A stretch of 64,000 nt of DNA from an uncultured Muribaculaceae bacterium (lineage in GTDB: Bacteria > Bacteroidota > Bacteroidia > Bacteroidales > Muribaculaceae): contig CAMXAZ010000004.1 in assembly GCA_947179295.1 (NCBI GenBank), forward strand, positions 1 through 64,000, read 5' to 3'. The notes beneath the pieces are model-generated. The model did no database searches. It saw nothing but the letters and a program-made list of their open reading frames with translations, and had not been told where the DNA came from. Numbering within the stretch: position 1 is the stretch's first letter; the number at the start of each line of letters is the position of its first letter. Made by a program: the position numbers and the translations under genes. Positions 43,661-52,902 of the stretch are shown here, piece after piece.

Positions 43661-45232
43661 ATGAAACTTACTTCTGTTTTGCTTGGGCTCTGTATGACTG
43701 CGTCTGTTGCCGTCAGTGCCTCTACCCCATCAAGTTATGCTCATCTCTATGACGGTCTGCCGTTTGACATGCCTGTCATCGACAAACCCGTGTTTCCGGC
43801 AAACACCGTAAGCCTCACCGACTTCGGAGCTGTGGCCGACGGCAAAACCCTCAACACCGAGGCCTTTGCCAAAGCGATCGACGCTCTTGTGGCCAAAGGT
43901 GGCGGTACTCTGAATGTGCCCGCCGGGATATGGATGACCGGCCCGATAGCCATGAAGTCAAACATCAACCTGCACCTCGACGGAGGCGCGCTGATTCTTT
44001 TTTCACCTGACCCCGACCTGTATCCGGCAATCTATACCGTCTACGAAGGCTATGAGGCCTATCGGGCCATATCTCCGATCTATGGCGAAGGGCTCGAAAA
44101 CGTTGCCATCACCGGCGACGGCGTGATCGACGGCAATGGCGCGGCATGGCGTCAGGTGAAACGTGACCAGATGACCCCTCCGCAGTGGAGACGCAAAATC
44201 AAGTCAGGAGGAATCCTCGTCAACGACAACGTCTGGTATCCCTCGCAGGACTATATCGACGGCGAGAAAATACGCGAAAGCGAAGACGGCATAGCCAAAC
44301 TCAAAGCCATGACCAAAGAAGAGGCCGAGGCCATCAAGCGCTTCATCCGCCCGGTGATGGTGAAGCTCGTCAACTGCAAGAACGTCTATCTTCAGGGAGT
44401 ACTGTTTCAGAATTCTCCTGCCTGGAACCTCCACCCGCTGATGTGCGAGAACCTTATAATCGACGGTGTCTACATCAAGAACCCCGAATATGCCCAGAAC
44501 GGCGACGGTCTTGACGTGGAATCATGCAAAAACGTGATCATCTACCGTTCGACTCTCGATGTGGGCGACGATGCCATCTGCATCAAGTCCGGCAAAGATG
44601 AAGACGGCCGCCGCCGCGGCATACCGACTGAAAATGTCATTGTCAAGGACTGCCGGGTGTTCCAGGGCCACGGCGGATTCGTGGTCGGCAGCGAAATGTC
44701 TGGCGGAGTCAACAATGTGGCCGTGTCTGACTGCCAGTTCATAGGCACCGATGTCGGTCTGCGATTCAAGAGCACACGCGGACGCGGCGGTGTGGTCAAA
44801 AACATCTTCATTGACAACATCAACATGCTCGACATCGTGGGCGAAGCTCTGCTCTTCGACCTCTACTACTGGGTGAAAAACGCACCAAAGACCATCCCGC
44901 CGGTCGACGAGACCACACCCCAGTTCCGCGACATCACCATCACCCGCGTCAGCTCGTTCAACTCCGGAATCCCCGTCAAGTTCAACGGTCTTCCGGAAAT
45001 GCCTATCGAAAACATCAAGGTCAGCAACTCGATATTCACCGCACAGAAAAGCGGCCTGCTGTCTGAATCTACCGGCATCGTGTTTGACAACGTAGACATC
45101 ACCTCGGCTTCAGGCGCTGCCATGACCATCAACAACTGCAGCAACGCCACTCTGACCGACTGCAAGTTCACCTCCCCGGCAGAGGAAAAGATTCTCTACA
45201 CAGGCAAGAACAAAAACGTAAAAGTGAAGTAA
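43661..45232 (+). CDS. GH28 polygalacturonase-like pectinase
   Basis: The start at 43661 (MKLTSVLLGLCMTASVAVSA) gives a signal peptide; the ORF-track start lies inside the promoter. The 523-residue right-handed beta-helix enzyme keeps the GH28 active site: N280-G-D282 in QNGDGLDVES, the Asp pair 303/304 in VGDDAICIKSGK, His337 in FQGHGGFVVGS and the RxK Arg368/Lys370 in GLRFKSTRG. The N-terminal DFGAVADGKTLNTEAFAKAI is the usual pectin-lyase-like entry motif. It should hydrolyse galacturonic acid linkages in pectin or its side chains. It is monocistronic, and no SusCD pair is near it. Confidence 0.95.
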   Translation: MKLTSVLLGLCMTASVAVSASTPSSYAHLYDGLPFDMPVIDKPVFPANTVSLTDFGAVADGKTLNTEAFAKAIDALVAKGGGTLNVPAGIWMTGPIAMKSNINLHLDGGALILFSPDPDLYPAIYTVYEGYEAYRAISPIYGEGLENVAITGDGVIDGNGAAWRQVKRDQMTPPQWRRKIKSGGILVNDNVWYPSQDYIDGEKIRESEDGIAKLKAMTKEEAEAIKRFIRPVMVKLVNCKNVYLQGVLFQNSPAWNLHPLMCENLIIDGVYIKNPEYAQNGDGLDVESCKNVIIYRSTLDVGDDAICIKSGKDEDGRRRGIPTENVIVKDCRVFQGHGGFVVGSEMSGGVNNVAVSDCQFIGTDVGLRFKSTRGRGGVVKNIFIDNINMLDIVGEALLFDLYYWVKNAPKTIPPVDETTPQFRDITITRVSSFNSGIPVKFNGLPEMPIENIKVSNSIFTAQKSGLLSESTGIVFDNVDITSASGAAMTINNCSNATLTDCKFTSPAEEKILYTGKNKNVKVK

Positions 45233-45280
45233 GACCCCGTTCCGGGAACTCGTCTGAACAATTCACGTTCCAATACATCA

Positions 45281-45322
45281 GGCGGCGCTGATCCATTAAA
45301 TGTCATATGGATCAGCGCCGCC
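45281..45322. terminator. Perfect hairpin between convergent GH28 and glgB
   Basis: GGCGGCGCTGATCCA (45281-45295) is exactly complementary to TGGATCAGCGCCGCC (45308-45322), with a 12-nt loop. CGGCTTATCTTTTCCC follows on the plus strand. Confidence 0.8.
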
Positions 45323-45366
45323 CGGCTTATCTTTTCCCGCAACTGCCTGTGCAGTCGGGGCTGTGG

Positions 45367-47415
45367 TTACTTCTTCGGGGTTCTTTTGGGCTTCTCCGGT
45401 TCGGGACGGAGAAGACGGAGCACCTGAGCCGAGCGTGGCGGCAGGTAAAGGCGCAGCCATTCACGTCCAGAGGGTGCGAACAGCGGATCGGTCTGAGTCA
45501 GGTGGTGAACGCTCTCGTCAATATTGCCGTAGCCGCCGAAATCGGCATTGTCAGTCGACAGCACTACTTCATACTCTCCGGCAGGCGCAAGAACACCGTA
45601 GCCGGTGAATGCTTTGACCGGATTGAAGTTGAAGACAAACACCAGATCGCCGCGCATGTAGGCCAGCACCTGATCATCGTCCTTCTCCCAGAGTTTGACC
45701 ACCGGAAGCGACTGGAAATTATAGACTCCGGAGATCAGATGGATCATAGCGTTGTCGAAATTGTTCAGCTGATCATATTTCAGCTCCTTGCGGTCTACGA
45801 GATCCCACTGGCGACGGGCATACTTGTAGCTCCAGCCGTTGCCCTCGCGCGGGAAGTCGATCCATTCGGGATGGCCGAACTCATTGCCCATGAAATTCAG
45901 ATAGCCGCCGTTGATGGTCGAGGCGGTCACAAGGCGGATCATCTTGTGGAGAGCCATGCCGCGAGCCACTACCATATTGTCGTCATCCTTCATCATATGC
46001 CAGTACATCTCCTTGTCGATCAGGCGGAAAATCACGGTCTTGTCACCGACAAGCGCCTGGTCGTGGCTCTCGACATAAGAAATTGTCTTTTCATCGGCAC
46101 GGCGGTTAGTCAGTTCCCAGAATATCGAAGTCGGATGCCAGTCCTCGTCCTTCTTCTCCTTGAGAGTCTTGATCCAGTAATCGGGAATACCCATAGCCAT
46201 ACGGTAGTCAAACCCTATGCCGCCGTCCTTGACCGGCACGGCCAGACCGGGCATACCGCTCATTTCCTCGGCAATTGTTATGGCGTGGGGATTTATCTCA
46301 TGAATCAGTTTGTTGGCAAGAGTAAGATATGTGATGGCATTGGTGTCCTCGCCGCCGTCATAATAGTCGTCATAGCTGCCGAAAGCCTGGCCGAGACCGT
46401 GGCTGTAATAGAGCATCGATGTGACTCCGTCGAAGCGGAAACCGTCGAAGCGGAACTCCTGGAGCCAGTATTTGCAGTTAGACAGCAGGAAGTTGATCAC
46501 ATCGTTTTTGCCATAGTCGAAGCAAAGCGAGTCCCATGCCGGATGCTCACGGCGGCCATCGCCGTAGAAATACTGGTCATAGCTGCCGTCAAGGCGTCCG
46601 AGACCTTCCACTTCGTTTTTGACAGCGTGAGAGTGGACAATGTCCATTATCACGGCGATGCCGAGTTCATGAGCGCGGTCAATCAGGCTCTTCAGCTCTT
46701 CCGGAGTGCCGAAACGGCTTGAGGGAGCGTAGAAGCTCGACACATGATAGCCGAAAGATCCATAGTAGGGATGCTCCTGGATAGCCATGATCTGGATGGC
46801 GTTATAGCCGTCGGCCGCAATGCGCGGCAATATCTTGTCGCGGAATTCCACATATGTGCCTATCCCCTCTTTCTCCTGAGCCATGCCGATATGGCATTCA
46901 TAGATGAGAAGCGGACGGGTGTCAGGGCGGAAGCGCTTCACCTTCCACTTATAGGCCTCCGGGGCCCAGACCTGTGCCGAGAACAGATGAGTTGTCTCGT
47001 CCTGCACCACCCTTGTGGCATATGCAGGGATGCGTTCGCCGCTTCCGCCTTCCCAGCTGACGATCATCTTGTAATAATCGCCGTGGTTCATTGCGTCAGG
47101 CTTCAGCTTGAGCTCCCATACACCGTTGGCTTTCGGTTTCAGGGCATATTTCTTCAGTTGTTTCCACTTGGAAAAGTCACCGACAAGAGTGATCCCGGTC
47201 GCATTCGGAGCCCATTCGCGGAACACCCAGCTGCCGTCGGCCTGACGATGTAATCCGAAATAATTGTGTGCGTTGGCAAATGAGTCGAGTTTGCCGTCAG
47301 GGCCACAGAGTTCCTGCTCCTTGCGCAGAGCGTCTTCATGACGGCCTATGATCGCGGCGCTGTAGGGCTCAAGCCAGGGATCGTTCTTGATGATGTTGAG
47401 AGTCTTTTTTTTCAT
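45367..47415 (-). CDS. glgB: 1,4-alpha-glucan branching enzyme
   Basis: The ATG at 47415 (MKKKTLNIIKNDPWLEPY) is preferred over the ORF-track start 14 codons earlier. The 682-residue protein has an N-terminal CBM48 domain (HNYFGLHRQADGSWVFREWAPNATG) and a GH13 barrel. Catalytic regions are FRFDGVTSMLYYSHG (nucleophile Asp), IAEEMSGMPGL (acid/base Glu) and SYVESHDQALVGDKT (transition-state Asp). A C-terminal beta domain follows. The sequence is closer to the eukaryotic-like GH13_8 branching enzymes common in Bacteroidetes than to E. coli GlgB. It makes alpha-1,6 branches in glycogen. Confidence 0.95.
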   Translation of the reverse strand: MKKKTLNIIKNDPWLEPYSAAIIGRHEDALRKEQELCGPDGKLDSFANAHNYFGLHRQADGSWVFREWAPNATGITLVGDFSKWKQLKKYALKPKANGVWELKLKPDAMNHGDYYKMIVSWEGGSGERIPAYATRVVQDETTHLFSAQVWAPEAYKWKVKRFRPDTRPLLIYECHIGMAQEKEGIGTYVEFRDKILPRIAADGYNAIQIMAIQEHPYYGSFGYHVSSFYAPSSRFGTPEELKSLIDRAHELGIAVIMDIVHSHAVKNEVEGLGRLDGSYDQYFYGDGRREHPAWDSLCFDYGKNDVINFLLSNCKYWLQEFRFDGFRFDGVTSMLYYSHGLGQAFGSYDDYYDGGEDTNAITYLTLANKLIHEINPHAITIAEEMSGMPGLAVPVKDGGIGFDYRMAMGIPDYWIKTLKEKKDEDWHPTSIFWELTNRRADEKTISYVESHDQALVGDKTVIFRLIDKEMYWHMMKDDDNMVVARGMALHKMIRLVTASTINGGYLNFMGNEFGHPEWIDFPREGNGWSYKYARRQWDLVDRKELKYDQLNNFDNAMIHLISGVYNFQSLPVVKLWEKDDDQVLAYMRGDLVFVFNFNPVKAFTGYGVLAPAGEYEVVLSTDNADFGGYGNIDESVHHLTQTDPLFAPSGREWLRLYLPPRSAQVLRLLRPEPEKPKRTPKK

Positions 47416-47516
47416 TGGTAACTGATGATTAGAGGGGAGGCATTTGTGTGTGCCCATAGGGTTAGAGGTTATTTAAAAACAATCTCTTAAACCTGAATCC
47501 CTGAGTTTTGTTTCCA

Positions 47517-47524
47517 CAAACTTA
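47517..47524 (-). promoter_or_regulatory. Candidate -7 box of glgB
   Basis: TAAGTTTG on the minus strand fits TAnnTTTG about 100 nt before the chosen start. No TTTG lies at the usual upstream distance. Confidence 0.35.
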
Positions 47525-47610
47525 AGAATAATTTTTCAATCCGCAGGCATATGTATGGCAAAAAGAACGCCCTGGCATCCAAAGAATGCTGAGGGCGAAA
47601 GCCTGATGTC

Positions 47611-48966
47611 TCAGAGACTGACTATACCGAGTCCGAAAACAAACACTGTGGCTATGCAGACGGGTGCGATGTAGCGCAGGCAGAAAACCACAATCCGCGC
47701 TCCGAGCAGTCCGCGGCGTGTGCCGTCAGGGCTGAGCTCACGGCGCACCACCGCGCGGTCGAGCACCCACCCTACAAACAGAGAGATCAGCAGACCGCCG
47801 AGCGGCAGGAGTATGTTGGACGATACATAGTCAAAGAGATTGAACAGTGTCATGCCGAATATCTTCCATCCCGCAAGCGATCCGAATGACAGCGCGCAGA
47901 GCGAACCGAGCACCATTGCGACCGCTATATTAATAAAGGTGGCCTTGCGGCGCGACATGCCCAGCTCATCCGTCATATAGGCTATGCAGATTTCGCTCAT
48001 TGATATTGTCGATGACAGGGATGCCACAAACAGCAGCACAAAGAAAAGCGTGGACCAGAGCATGGTTCCAGGCATACGGCAGAACACCGACGGCAGTATC
48101 TCGAACACCAGACGCGGACCGGCCTCAGGCTGAAGCCCGAAAGTGAAGACCGCCGGGAAGATTATCACACCGGCAAGAATGGCCACCAGAGTGTCAAGAG
48201 CAGCCATCGTGCCCGCCGTGCGCAGCAGAGGTGTCTCCTTCCTGAAATAGCTTGAATAAGTGATCAGACAGCCGAGGCCGAGACTCAGCGAGAAAAACGC
48301 CTGCCCCATAGCCCCGATCATCACTGACGGTGTCACCTGCGAGAAGTCAGGGCTGAAAAGAAATTTCAGACCGTCGGCCGCTCCGGGCATCATGAGCGAG
48401 TTGACACAGAACACGGCAAGGATCACAAACAGCAGCGGCATCATGATGTTCGACATCCGCTCGATTCCTTTCTGCACTCCGCGGGCAAGAATAAGATAAT
48501 TGGCCAGCAGAAACAGCAGCGTGCACACAAGCGGACTCCAGTCAGACGATGCGAACCGGTCAAACTGCCCGTGCAGCCCCTCGACAGTGTTTACACCGTC
48601 AAAATCAGACAGAGACAGAGCTATGTATTTCATAGTCCATCCGGCCACTACCGAATAGAAACTCAGAATCAGAATCGAGGAAAGCAGCCCCATGTAGCCG
48701 ACCACACCCCAGGCCTTTTTCGGAGCAAGTGCCTTGAATGCGCCACGCACATTCAGCCCCGTGTGGCGTCCGATGATAAACTCGGCACAGACCACCGGAA
48801 TCCCGACTACAAAAACAAAAAACAGGTCAATGAGAAGGAATGCTCCCCCGCCATGAACTCCGGCTTCATAAGGGAAACGCCATATATTACCAAGCCCCAC
48901 GGCCGAGCCGACGGTGGTTGCGATCACACCGAGACGCGTGGCGAACTGCGCTCTTTTTTCTGTCAT
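47611..48966 (-). CDS. Sodium-dependent transporter of the SNF (NSS) family
   Basis: The ATG at 48966 (MTEKRAQFATRLGVIATTVG) is chosen because the ORF-track start 27 codons earlier runs back through the promoter. The 451-residue protein has about eleven to twelve transmembrane helices in the LeuT fold. Helix 1 carries the sodium/substrate motif GSAVGLGNIWRFPYEAGVHGGGAFLL. SLGLGCLITYSSYF is the unwound helix 6 region. Family members import amino acids or related compounds with sodium. The substrate is not predictable here. It is monocistronic on the minus strand. Confidence 0.93.
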   Translation of the reverse strand: MTEKRAQFATRLGVIATTVGSAVGLGNIWRFPYEAGVHGGGAFLLIDLFFVFVVGIPVVCAEFIIGRHTGLNVRGAFKALAPKKAWGVVGYMGLLSSILILSFYSVVAGWTMKYIALSLSDFDGVNTVEGLHGQFDRFASSDWSPLVCTLLFLLANYLILARGVQKGIERMSNIMMPLLFVILAVFCVNSLMMPGAADGLKFLFSPDFSQVTPSVMIGAMGQAFFSLSLGLGCLITYSSYFRKETPLLRTAGTMAALDTLVAILAGVIIFPAVFTFGLQPEAGPRLVFEILPSVFCRMPGTMLWSTLFFVLLFVASLSSTISMSEICIAYMTDELGMSRRKATFINIAVAMVLGSLCALSFGSLAGWKIFGMTLFNLFDYVSSNILLPLGGLLISLFVGWVLDRAVVRRELSPDGTRRGLLGARIVVFCLRYIAPVCIATVFVFGLGIVSL

Positions 48967-49005
48967 ATGTATATTCTGATTGTGTATTTGCAATATTAGG
49001 ACGTG

Positions 49006-49032
49006 CAAAGATAAGCAATTTTCGTAAATTTG
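49006..49032. promoter_or_regulatory. Back-to-back -7 boxes for the transporter and YjbR genes
   Basis: TATCTTTG on the minus strand (49013-49006) and TAAATTTG on the plus strand (49025-49032) are 11 nt apart and face away from each other. Leaders would be about 33 and 26 nt. Neither has a clear -33 TTTG. Confidence 0.5.
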
Positions 49033-49064
49033 CGTCTCATTATACATTCATTGACATTACAGCC

Positions 49065-49460
49065 ATGACCGACATAGAATCAATCAGACTTTTCTGCCTC
49101 TCTCTGCCCCGCACAAGCGAAGACATGGCTTTCGGCGAAGACTACCTGCTGTTTCGCGTCTGCAACAAAATCTTTGCCTGCTACGGTTTTACCCGCGACA
49201 ACTATTTCACCCTCAAATGCAATCCTGACTATGCGATCGAACTCCGCGAACGCTATCCTGAAATCCAGCCTGCATGGCATTGGAACAAAAAATACTGGAA
49301 TCAGCTCGACCTCTCCGGCTCGCTAAGCGAGGAAATGGTGAAATCACTGATCCGCCACAGCTATTCCGAAGTAATCCGTAAATTCTCTCGCCGTTTCCTC
49401 AACGCCAATCCAGACATCGCAGCCTTTCTCAATGACCACAATGCCCGCAAAGACCTCTGA
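49065..49460 (+). CDS. MmcQ/YjbR family protein
   Basis: The start at 49065 (MTDIESIRLFCLSLPRTSED) follows a promoter element; the longer ORF-track frame overlaps the divergent transporter. The 131-residue product matches the MmcQ/YjbR family: an opening CLSLPRTSEDMAFGEDYLLFRV, the central KIFACYGFTRDNYFTLKC and NPDYAIELRERYPEIQPAWHWNKKYWNQLDL. The fold is CyaY-like and DNA binding has been proposed, but the cellular role is not established. It is convergent with the exopolysaccharide cluster. Confidence 0.92.
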   Translation: MTDIESIRLFCLSLPRTSEDMAFGEDYLLFRVCNKIFACYGFTRDNYFTLKCNPDYAIELRERYPEIQPAWHWNKKYWNQLDLSGSLSEEMVKSLIRHSYSEVIRKFSRRFLNANPDIAAFLNDHNARKDL

Positions 49461-49486
49461 ATCAGCGTTTCAGCCAGCCTACGGCT

Positions 49487-50503
49487 CTACTTTCCCTCCG
49501 CCATCAGCCTGTTGAACGAGCGGTTGATAAAACTGAGATAGAAGGGGCGGACAAACATGCTGTCACCAATCATGACCGGAAGCGTCAGATAGCGGATCAT
49601 GAATCTGAACAGTCCCGGAAGCCTTGACTTGCGGGCCATCCGGTCAAGCCGTCTCAGTTCCGCTCCCGCAAGAGTCTTGTCACCTATACTCTCCCACACT
49701 TGTGCCTTGCCTGCAAACTGCAAGGCATCAAAAAGATACCGACATTCGCCCCTATAGTCCGACTGCCCGAATCCGTCCACCATATTACCTATGATTTTCA
49801 GTCGGCTGACGAAACTAAGGGTCTTGTCTTTCCGATGGATGATTGAATCCGCATTGTCATTACGGTAGAAATAGACAGGGGTGAAACAGAATGCCACAGA
49901 CCTGACCTGACGCGCCGCACATACGCGCCACATATCGTCCTCATGCAGAAGTCCTTCATCGAAATAAAGGCCATTCTCTACTATAAACTCCCGGCGTATC
50001 AGTTTGCCACATGCAGTCATCGGGATTTCAGTCAGCAGACTCCGCGAGCACCATGCCCGGTCATCGCTATATTCCGGAAACAGCACAGGTGACACACACA
50101 AAAAATCCATGAAACGGGTAGGATTCTTAAGCCACATGTCACCCTGCACAATATCGACACCTGAAAATCTTTCAGCCACAGCAGCCATCGCGGCAATCGC
50201 ACCGGGGAGCAGACGGTCGTCACTGTCAAGAAACGAGACATAATCACCTGAGGCTGCACGAATGCCACTGTTTCGCGCGGCAGAAAGCCCGCGGTTATTA
50301 TCGTGACGCACAATGCGGAATTCTATCGGCCCGGCATATGCGCTTGTCATGCGCTCCACCACCGCCATCGAGCTGTCACTTCCGCAATCATCCACGACAA
50401 TGCACTCCAGTTTCCCTCCGAAATCCTGCTCCACCACCGATCTCAGACACTCCTCAACGTATCTCTCAACATTGTAAACCGGAACAATTATAGATATTTT
50501 CAT
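49487..50503 (-). CDS. Family 2 glycosyltransferase
   Basis: The ATG at 50503 (MKISIIVPVYNVERYVEECL) begins at the canonical GT2 start, 4 nt after the acyltransferase stop. The ORF track adds 7 codons that overlap it. The 338-residue protein has a GT-A fold with the nucleotide-binding segment VVDDCGSDSSM and the DxD-type motif SFLDSDDRLLPGA. The acceptor-side region is LIRREFIVENGLYFDEGLLHEDDMW, with the typical ED catalytic pair. It should add one sugar to a lipid-linked repeat unit at the cytoplasmic face of the membrane. It is the last gene of the exopolysaccharide cluster. Confidence 0.93.
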   Translation of the reverse strand: MKISIIVPVYNVERYVEECLRSVVEQDFGGKLECIVVDDCGSDSSMAVVERMTSAYAGPIEFRIVRHDNNRGLSAARNSGIRAASGDYVSFLDSDDRLLPGAIAAMAAVAERFSGVDIVQGDMWLKNPTRFMDFLCVSPVLFPEYSDDRAWCSRSLLTEIPMTACGKLIRREFIVENGLYFDEGLLHEDDMWRVCAARQVRSVAFCFTPVYFYRNDNADSIIHRKDKTLSFVSRLKIIGNMVDGFGQSDYRGECRYLFDALQFAGKAQVWESIGDKTLAGAELRRLDRMARKSRLPGLFRFMIRYLTLPVMIGDSMFVRPFYLSFINRSFNRLMAEGK

Positions 50504-50507
50504 CTGA

Positions 50508-51335
50508 TCAGTCATATTGTTCAAGAGATTCTGTCAGAATATACTCTTCGGCAGATGGATTCTTTGAAAAGAACTCTGCGATCTTACATTCCTGTTCGAA
50601 ATTGAACACTCGTGAAAAACTATCTTTGAGCAATTTCGCAGGCATACCTCCGATGAGAGTCCGTTCTTTGTTTGTGATATTGCTATTCACCAATGAATTT
50701 GATGCGACAGTGGTATATGCCGGCAACTCTACACCTTTCATTATTGATGACCGTGAGCCAATCCAACAATGATGCCCTAATACAACTGACGAATTATTTC
50801 TTCTGACCGTCCGTTTATTCGTATTATAGGTATAATGGAAGTTTGTATCCATTATCTGGCTTTGATGTCCTAATCTTAAGTTGTAGCCTAAACATATAGA
50901 TTTAGAACATGAGATCATCACACCATTACTTATGAACGCATTATTACCAATCCGCAGCTCTCCTCCACCCCACAACAGGAATTTTGAGCCACATCCAATA
51001 AATGCATGACCCTCAAAAATAATTTTACCATGACCCAAAACTATTTCAGTATTCCCATTTCCAAGTCCTGGAGCTTCCGAAGGCGCATTTAACCTGATCA
51101 TACCTCGACTCATTTCTGCAGACTGACATACAATCTCCATGCATCCGATAAATTTTGTGATTTTCAAACCTCCATAAACATATATCGGCAACTTTTTTGC
51201 CTGCCGGAAAGGTAAAAAATAAAAATTAACAAACAATGTCCGCCATAGGCAAAGTGATGGGGTTGAGCGCCATTTCATATACCTTGCAGCATACATTTTA
51301 AGTCTTCCACCTATTTTTAACCATACAGAACTCAT
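50508..51335 (-). CDS. Left-handed beta-helix (hexapeptide) acyltransferase, exopolysaccharide cluster
   Basis: The 275-residue protein has clear hexapeptide repeats (GHGKIIFEGHAFIGCGSKFL, LRIGNNAFISNGVMISC, VVLGHHCWIGSRSSIMKGV). The motif MDTNFHYT corresponds to TDTDFHKL in the acyltransferase at 78-794, and the N-terminal LPFRQAKKLPI is also shared. It is longer at both ends than that paralogue. It likely O-acetylates the polysaccharide made by this cluster. It overlaps the flippase stop by 4 nt (ATGA) and is visibly richer in A and T than flanking genes. Confidence 0.88.
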   Translation of the reverse strand: MSSVWLKIGGRLKMYAARYMKWRSTPSLCLWRTLFVNFYFLPFRQAKKLPIYVYGGLKITKFIGCMEIVCQSAEMSRGMIRLNAPSEAPGLGNGNTEIVLGHGKIIFEGHAFIGCGSKFLLWGGGELRIGNNAFISNGVMISCSKSICLGYNLRLGHQSQIMDTNFHYTYNTNKRTVRRNNSSVVLGHHCWIGSRSSIMKGVELPAYTTVASNSLVNSNITNKERTLIGGMPAKLLKDSFSRVFNFEQECKIAEFFSKNPSAEEYILTESLEQYD

Positions 51336-52888
51336 CCGATTTTATCTTTTATTCGAGTTACTAAATATTTTCTATCGCTGTGCGTCAATAATACAACCGT
51401 TGACACACCAATCCCGATAGCAGCTGTAAAAACACATCCCGCCAAAATGCCGATCCATGAAACATCAAGGAAAAATATTTTGAACAAAAATGAAGCTACT
51501 GTCACTACACCTATATTAATAACGTTTTTTATAATCACAGGGTAAAAGGACCATTTGTTTAGCCCCAGGCACGCAGCTCCGTATATCGGCAAAAACGTTG
51601 TAACCCTAATGCTGCCGTAAAAAGTTCTTACCGAAGCCAAGACAAACAATTTAGTAATATTGTCAGTGCAAAGCAACATAAGCAGCAACACTGTGGCAAA
51701 AATAGCTATCGAATTAAGAAACAGATTGATTGAAGATTTTTTGACTTTATTTGTAATGGTAAATATCGCCCATAACGGCTCCTGAGGTATCGCAAATATC
51801 ATGCCCAAAGAGCCTAAACATGACAATCTGTATAATAATACCGCATCCTCGGTCGGTAACCACAGTTTATAAAATATATCTCCGTAGGCAAAAAGCAGAC
51901 TTAACGGTATGCAACTGAAAAAGCCGGTCAATCTAACTGCCCGGAAAAGTTCAGCTTTCAGGCCGTCAAAATCTTTAACAGCATAAAGGCGTGTGAACTC
52001 CGGAGCGAAATTACCTGACAGCATACTGAAAAAGCCAAGAATCATCATAGGGATAATCTGGGTGATCGACAATATGCTCATCGCATTCACACTGATGAAC
52101 AGATTTGCCAAAAGAAGATCAAATCCTCTTGACAGCATTTCGCTCAAACGGGAAATAAGGTTCCATGCCCCTGCCGCAGTAACCTCCTTTACATACTTGA
52201 AATCGAAATATTTCCACTTGACATGCAACTCAGGTGTCAGCAAACGGTAAAAATAATAATTCGAGCCTATGATATAGACATCCATCACGATCACAGTCAG
52301 TCCGATATACCAAAGGTGAGGCACAAAAAATCCGAATAACAAGAGCATCAATATAACCCTGATGAAACTGCCTACAACATTTCTGATATTCGTGATATCA
52401 AGTCGGTTTCTGATAAATGCGCCGACTGAGATAACCCCGGTCATCAGTCCAAGCACAGACGAAACTCCAAGCATCGCAAAAAGAGCCTGAACGTCACCGA
52501 CAAGCGCTTCCGGAATATTGATCAGCTCCGGCAAAAACGCAGTCACCACAGCCAAGACCAGAAGTATTATCGCCGAAAGCAGCAGATTGATATAGAAAAT
52601 CGACGACATGTACTTATTGGCATCCTCCGACTCTCCTTCATGAACCTTAACCGTGATGAAACGTCCGGCCATCGAATTGACAGCTATTGTAAGCAGACTG
52701 CTGTAACCTATTATATTATTCGAAAGTCCGATGTAGCCATAGGCATCTGTACCAAGTTTTTCAACTATAAACGGTGTCAAAAAAAATGACACACAGAGAT
52801 TGAGTGTAAACACACAGACCCCTGACAGCATATTTACCGCCATCTGCCTGCGGGCCGACCGTTCATTTCCTAAACTCTTTACTGCCAT
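51332..52888 (-). CDS. Wzx-type polysaccharide flippase
   Basis: This 518-residue membrane protein has about 12-14 hydrophobic helices in the MATE-like MOP superfamily pattern. The N-terminal MLSGVCVFTLNLCVSFFLTPFIVEKLGTDAYGYIGLSN is typical of O-antigen and capsule flippases, which move lipid-linked repeat units across the inner membrane. It overlaps the acyltransferase start by 4 nt and follows the GT4 gene after 14 nt, so all four genes form an operon. No Wzy-like polymerase is seen in the cluster. Base composition is AT-rich compared with the window. Confidence 0.9.
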   Translation of the reverse strand: MAVKSLGNERSARRQMAVNMLSGVCVFTLNLCVSFFLTPFIVEKLGTDAYGYIGLSNNIIGYSSLLTIAVNSMAGRFITVKVHEGESEDANKYMSSIFYINLLLSAIILLVLAVVTAFLPELINIPEALVGDVQALFAMLGVSSVLGLMTGVISVGAFIRNRLDITNIRNVVGSFIRVILMLLLFGFFVPHLWYIGLTVIVMDVYIIGSNYYFYRLLTPELHVKWKYFDFKYVKEVTAAGAWNLISRLSEMLSRGFDLLLANLFISVNAMSILSITQIIPMMILGFFSMLSGNFAPEFTRLYAVKDFDGLKAELFRAVRLTGFFSCIPLSLLFAYGDIFYKLWLPTEDAVLLYRLSCLGSLGMIFAIPQEPLWAIFTITNKVKKSSINLFLNSIAIFATVLLLMLLCTDNITKLFVLASVRTFYGSIRVTTFLPIYGAACLGLNKWSFYPVIIKNVINIGVVTVASFLFKIFFLDVSWIGILAGCVFTAAIGIGVSTVVLLTHSDRKYLVTRIKDKIG

Positions 52889-52902
52889 TTTGCAACTTCC
52901 GG

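Noticed and set aside
45307-46722. 471-residue ORF antisense to glgB
   Set aside because: glgB has all its catalytic motifs across this stretch. The antisense product has no coherent domain pattern.
48840-49064. Upstream extension of the YjbR-family gene
   Set aside because: It runs antisense through the start of the transporter and through both -7 boxes. The family begins at MTDIESIRLF.
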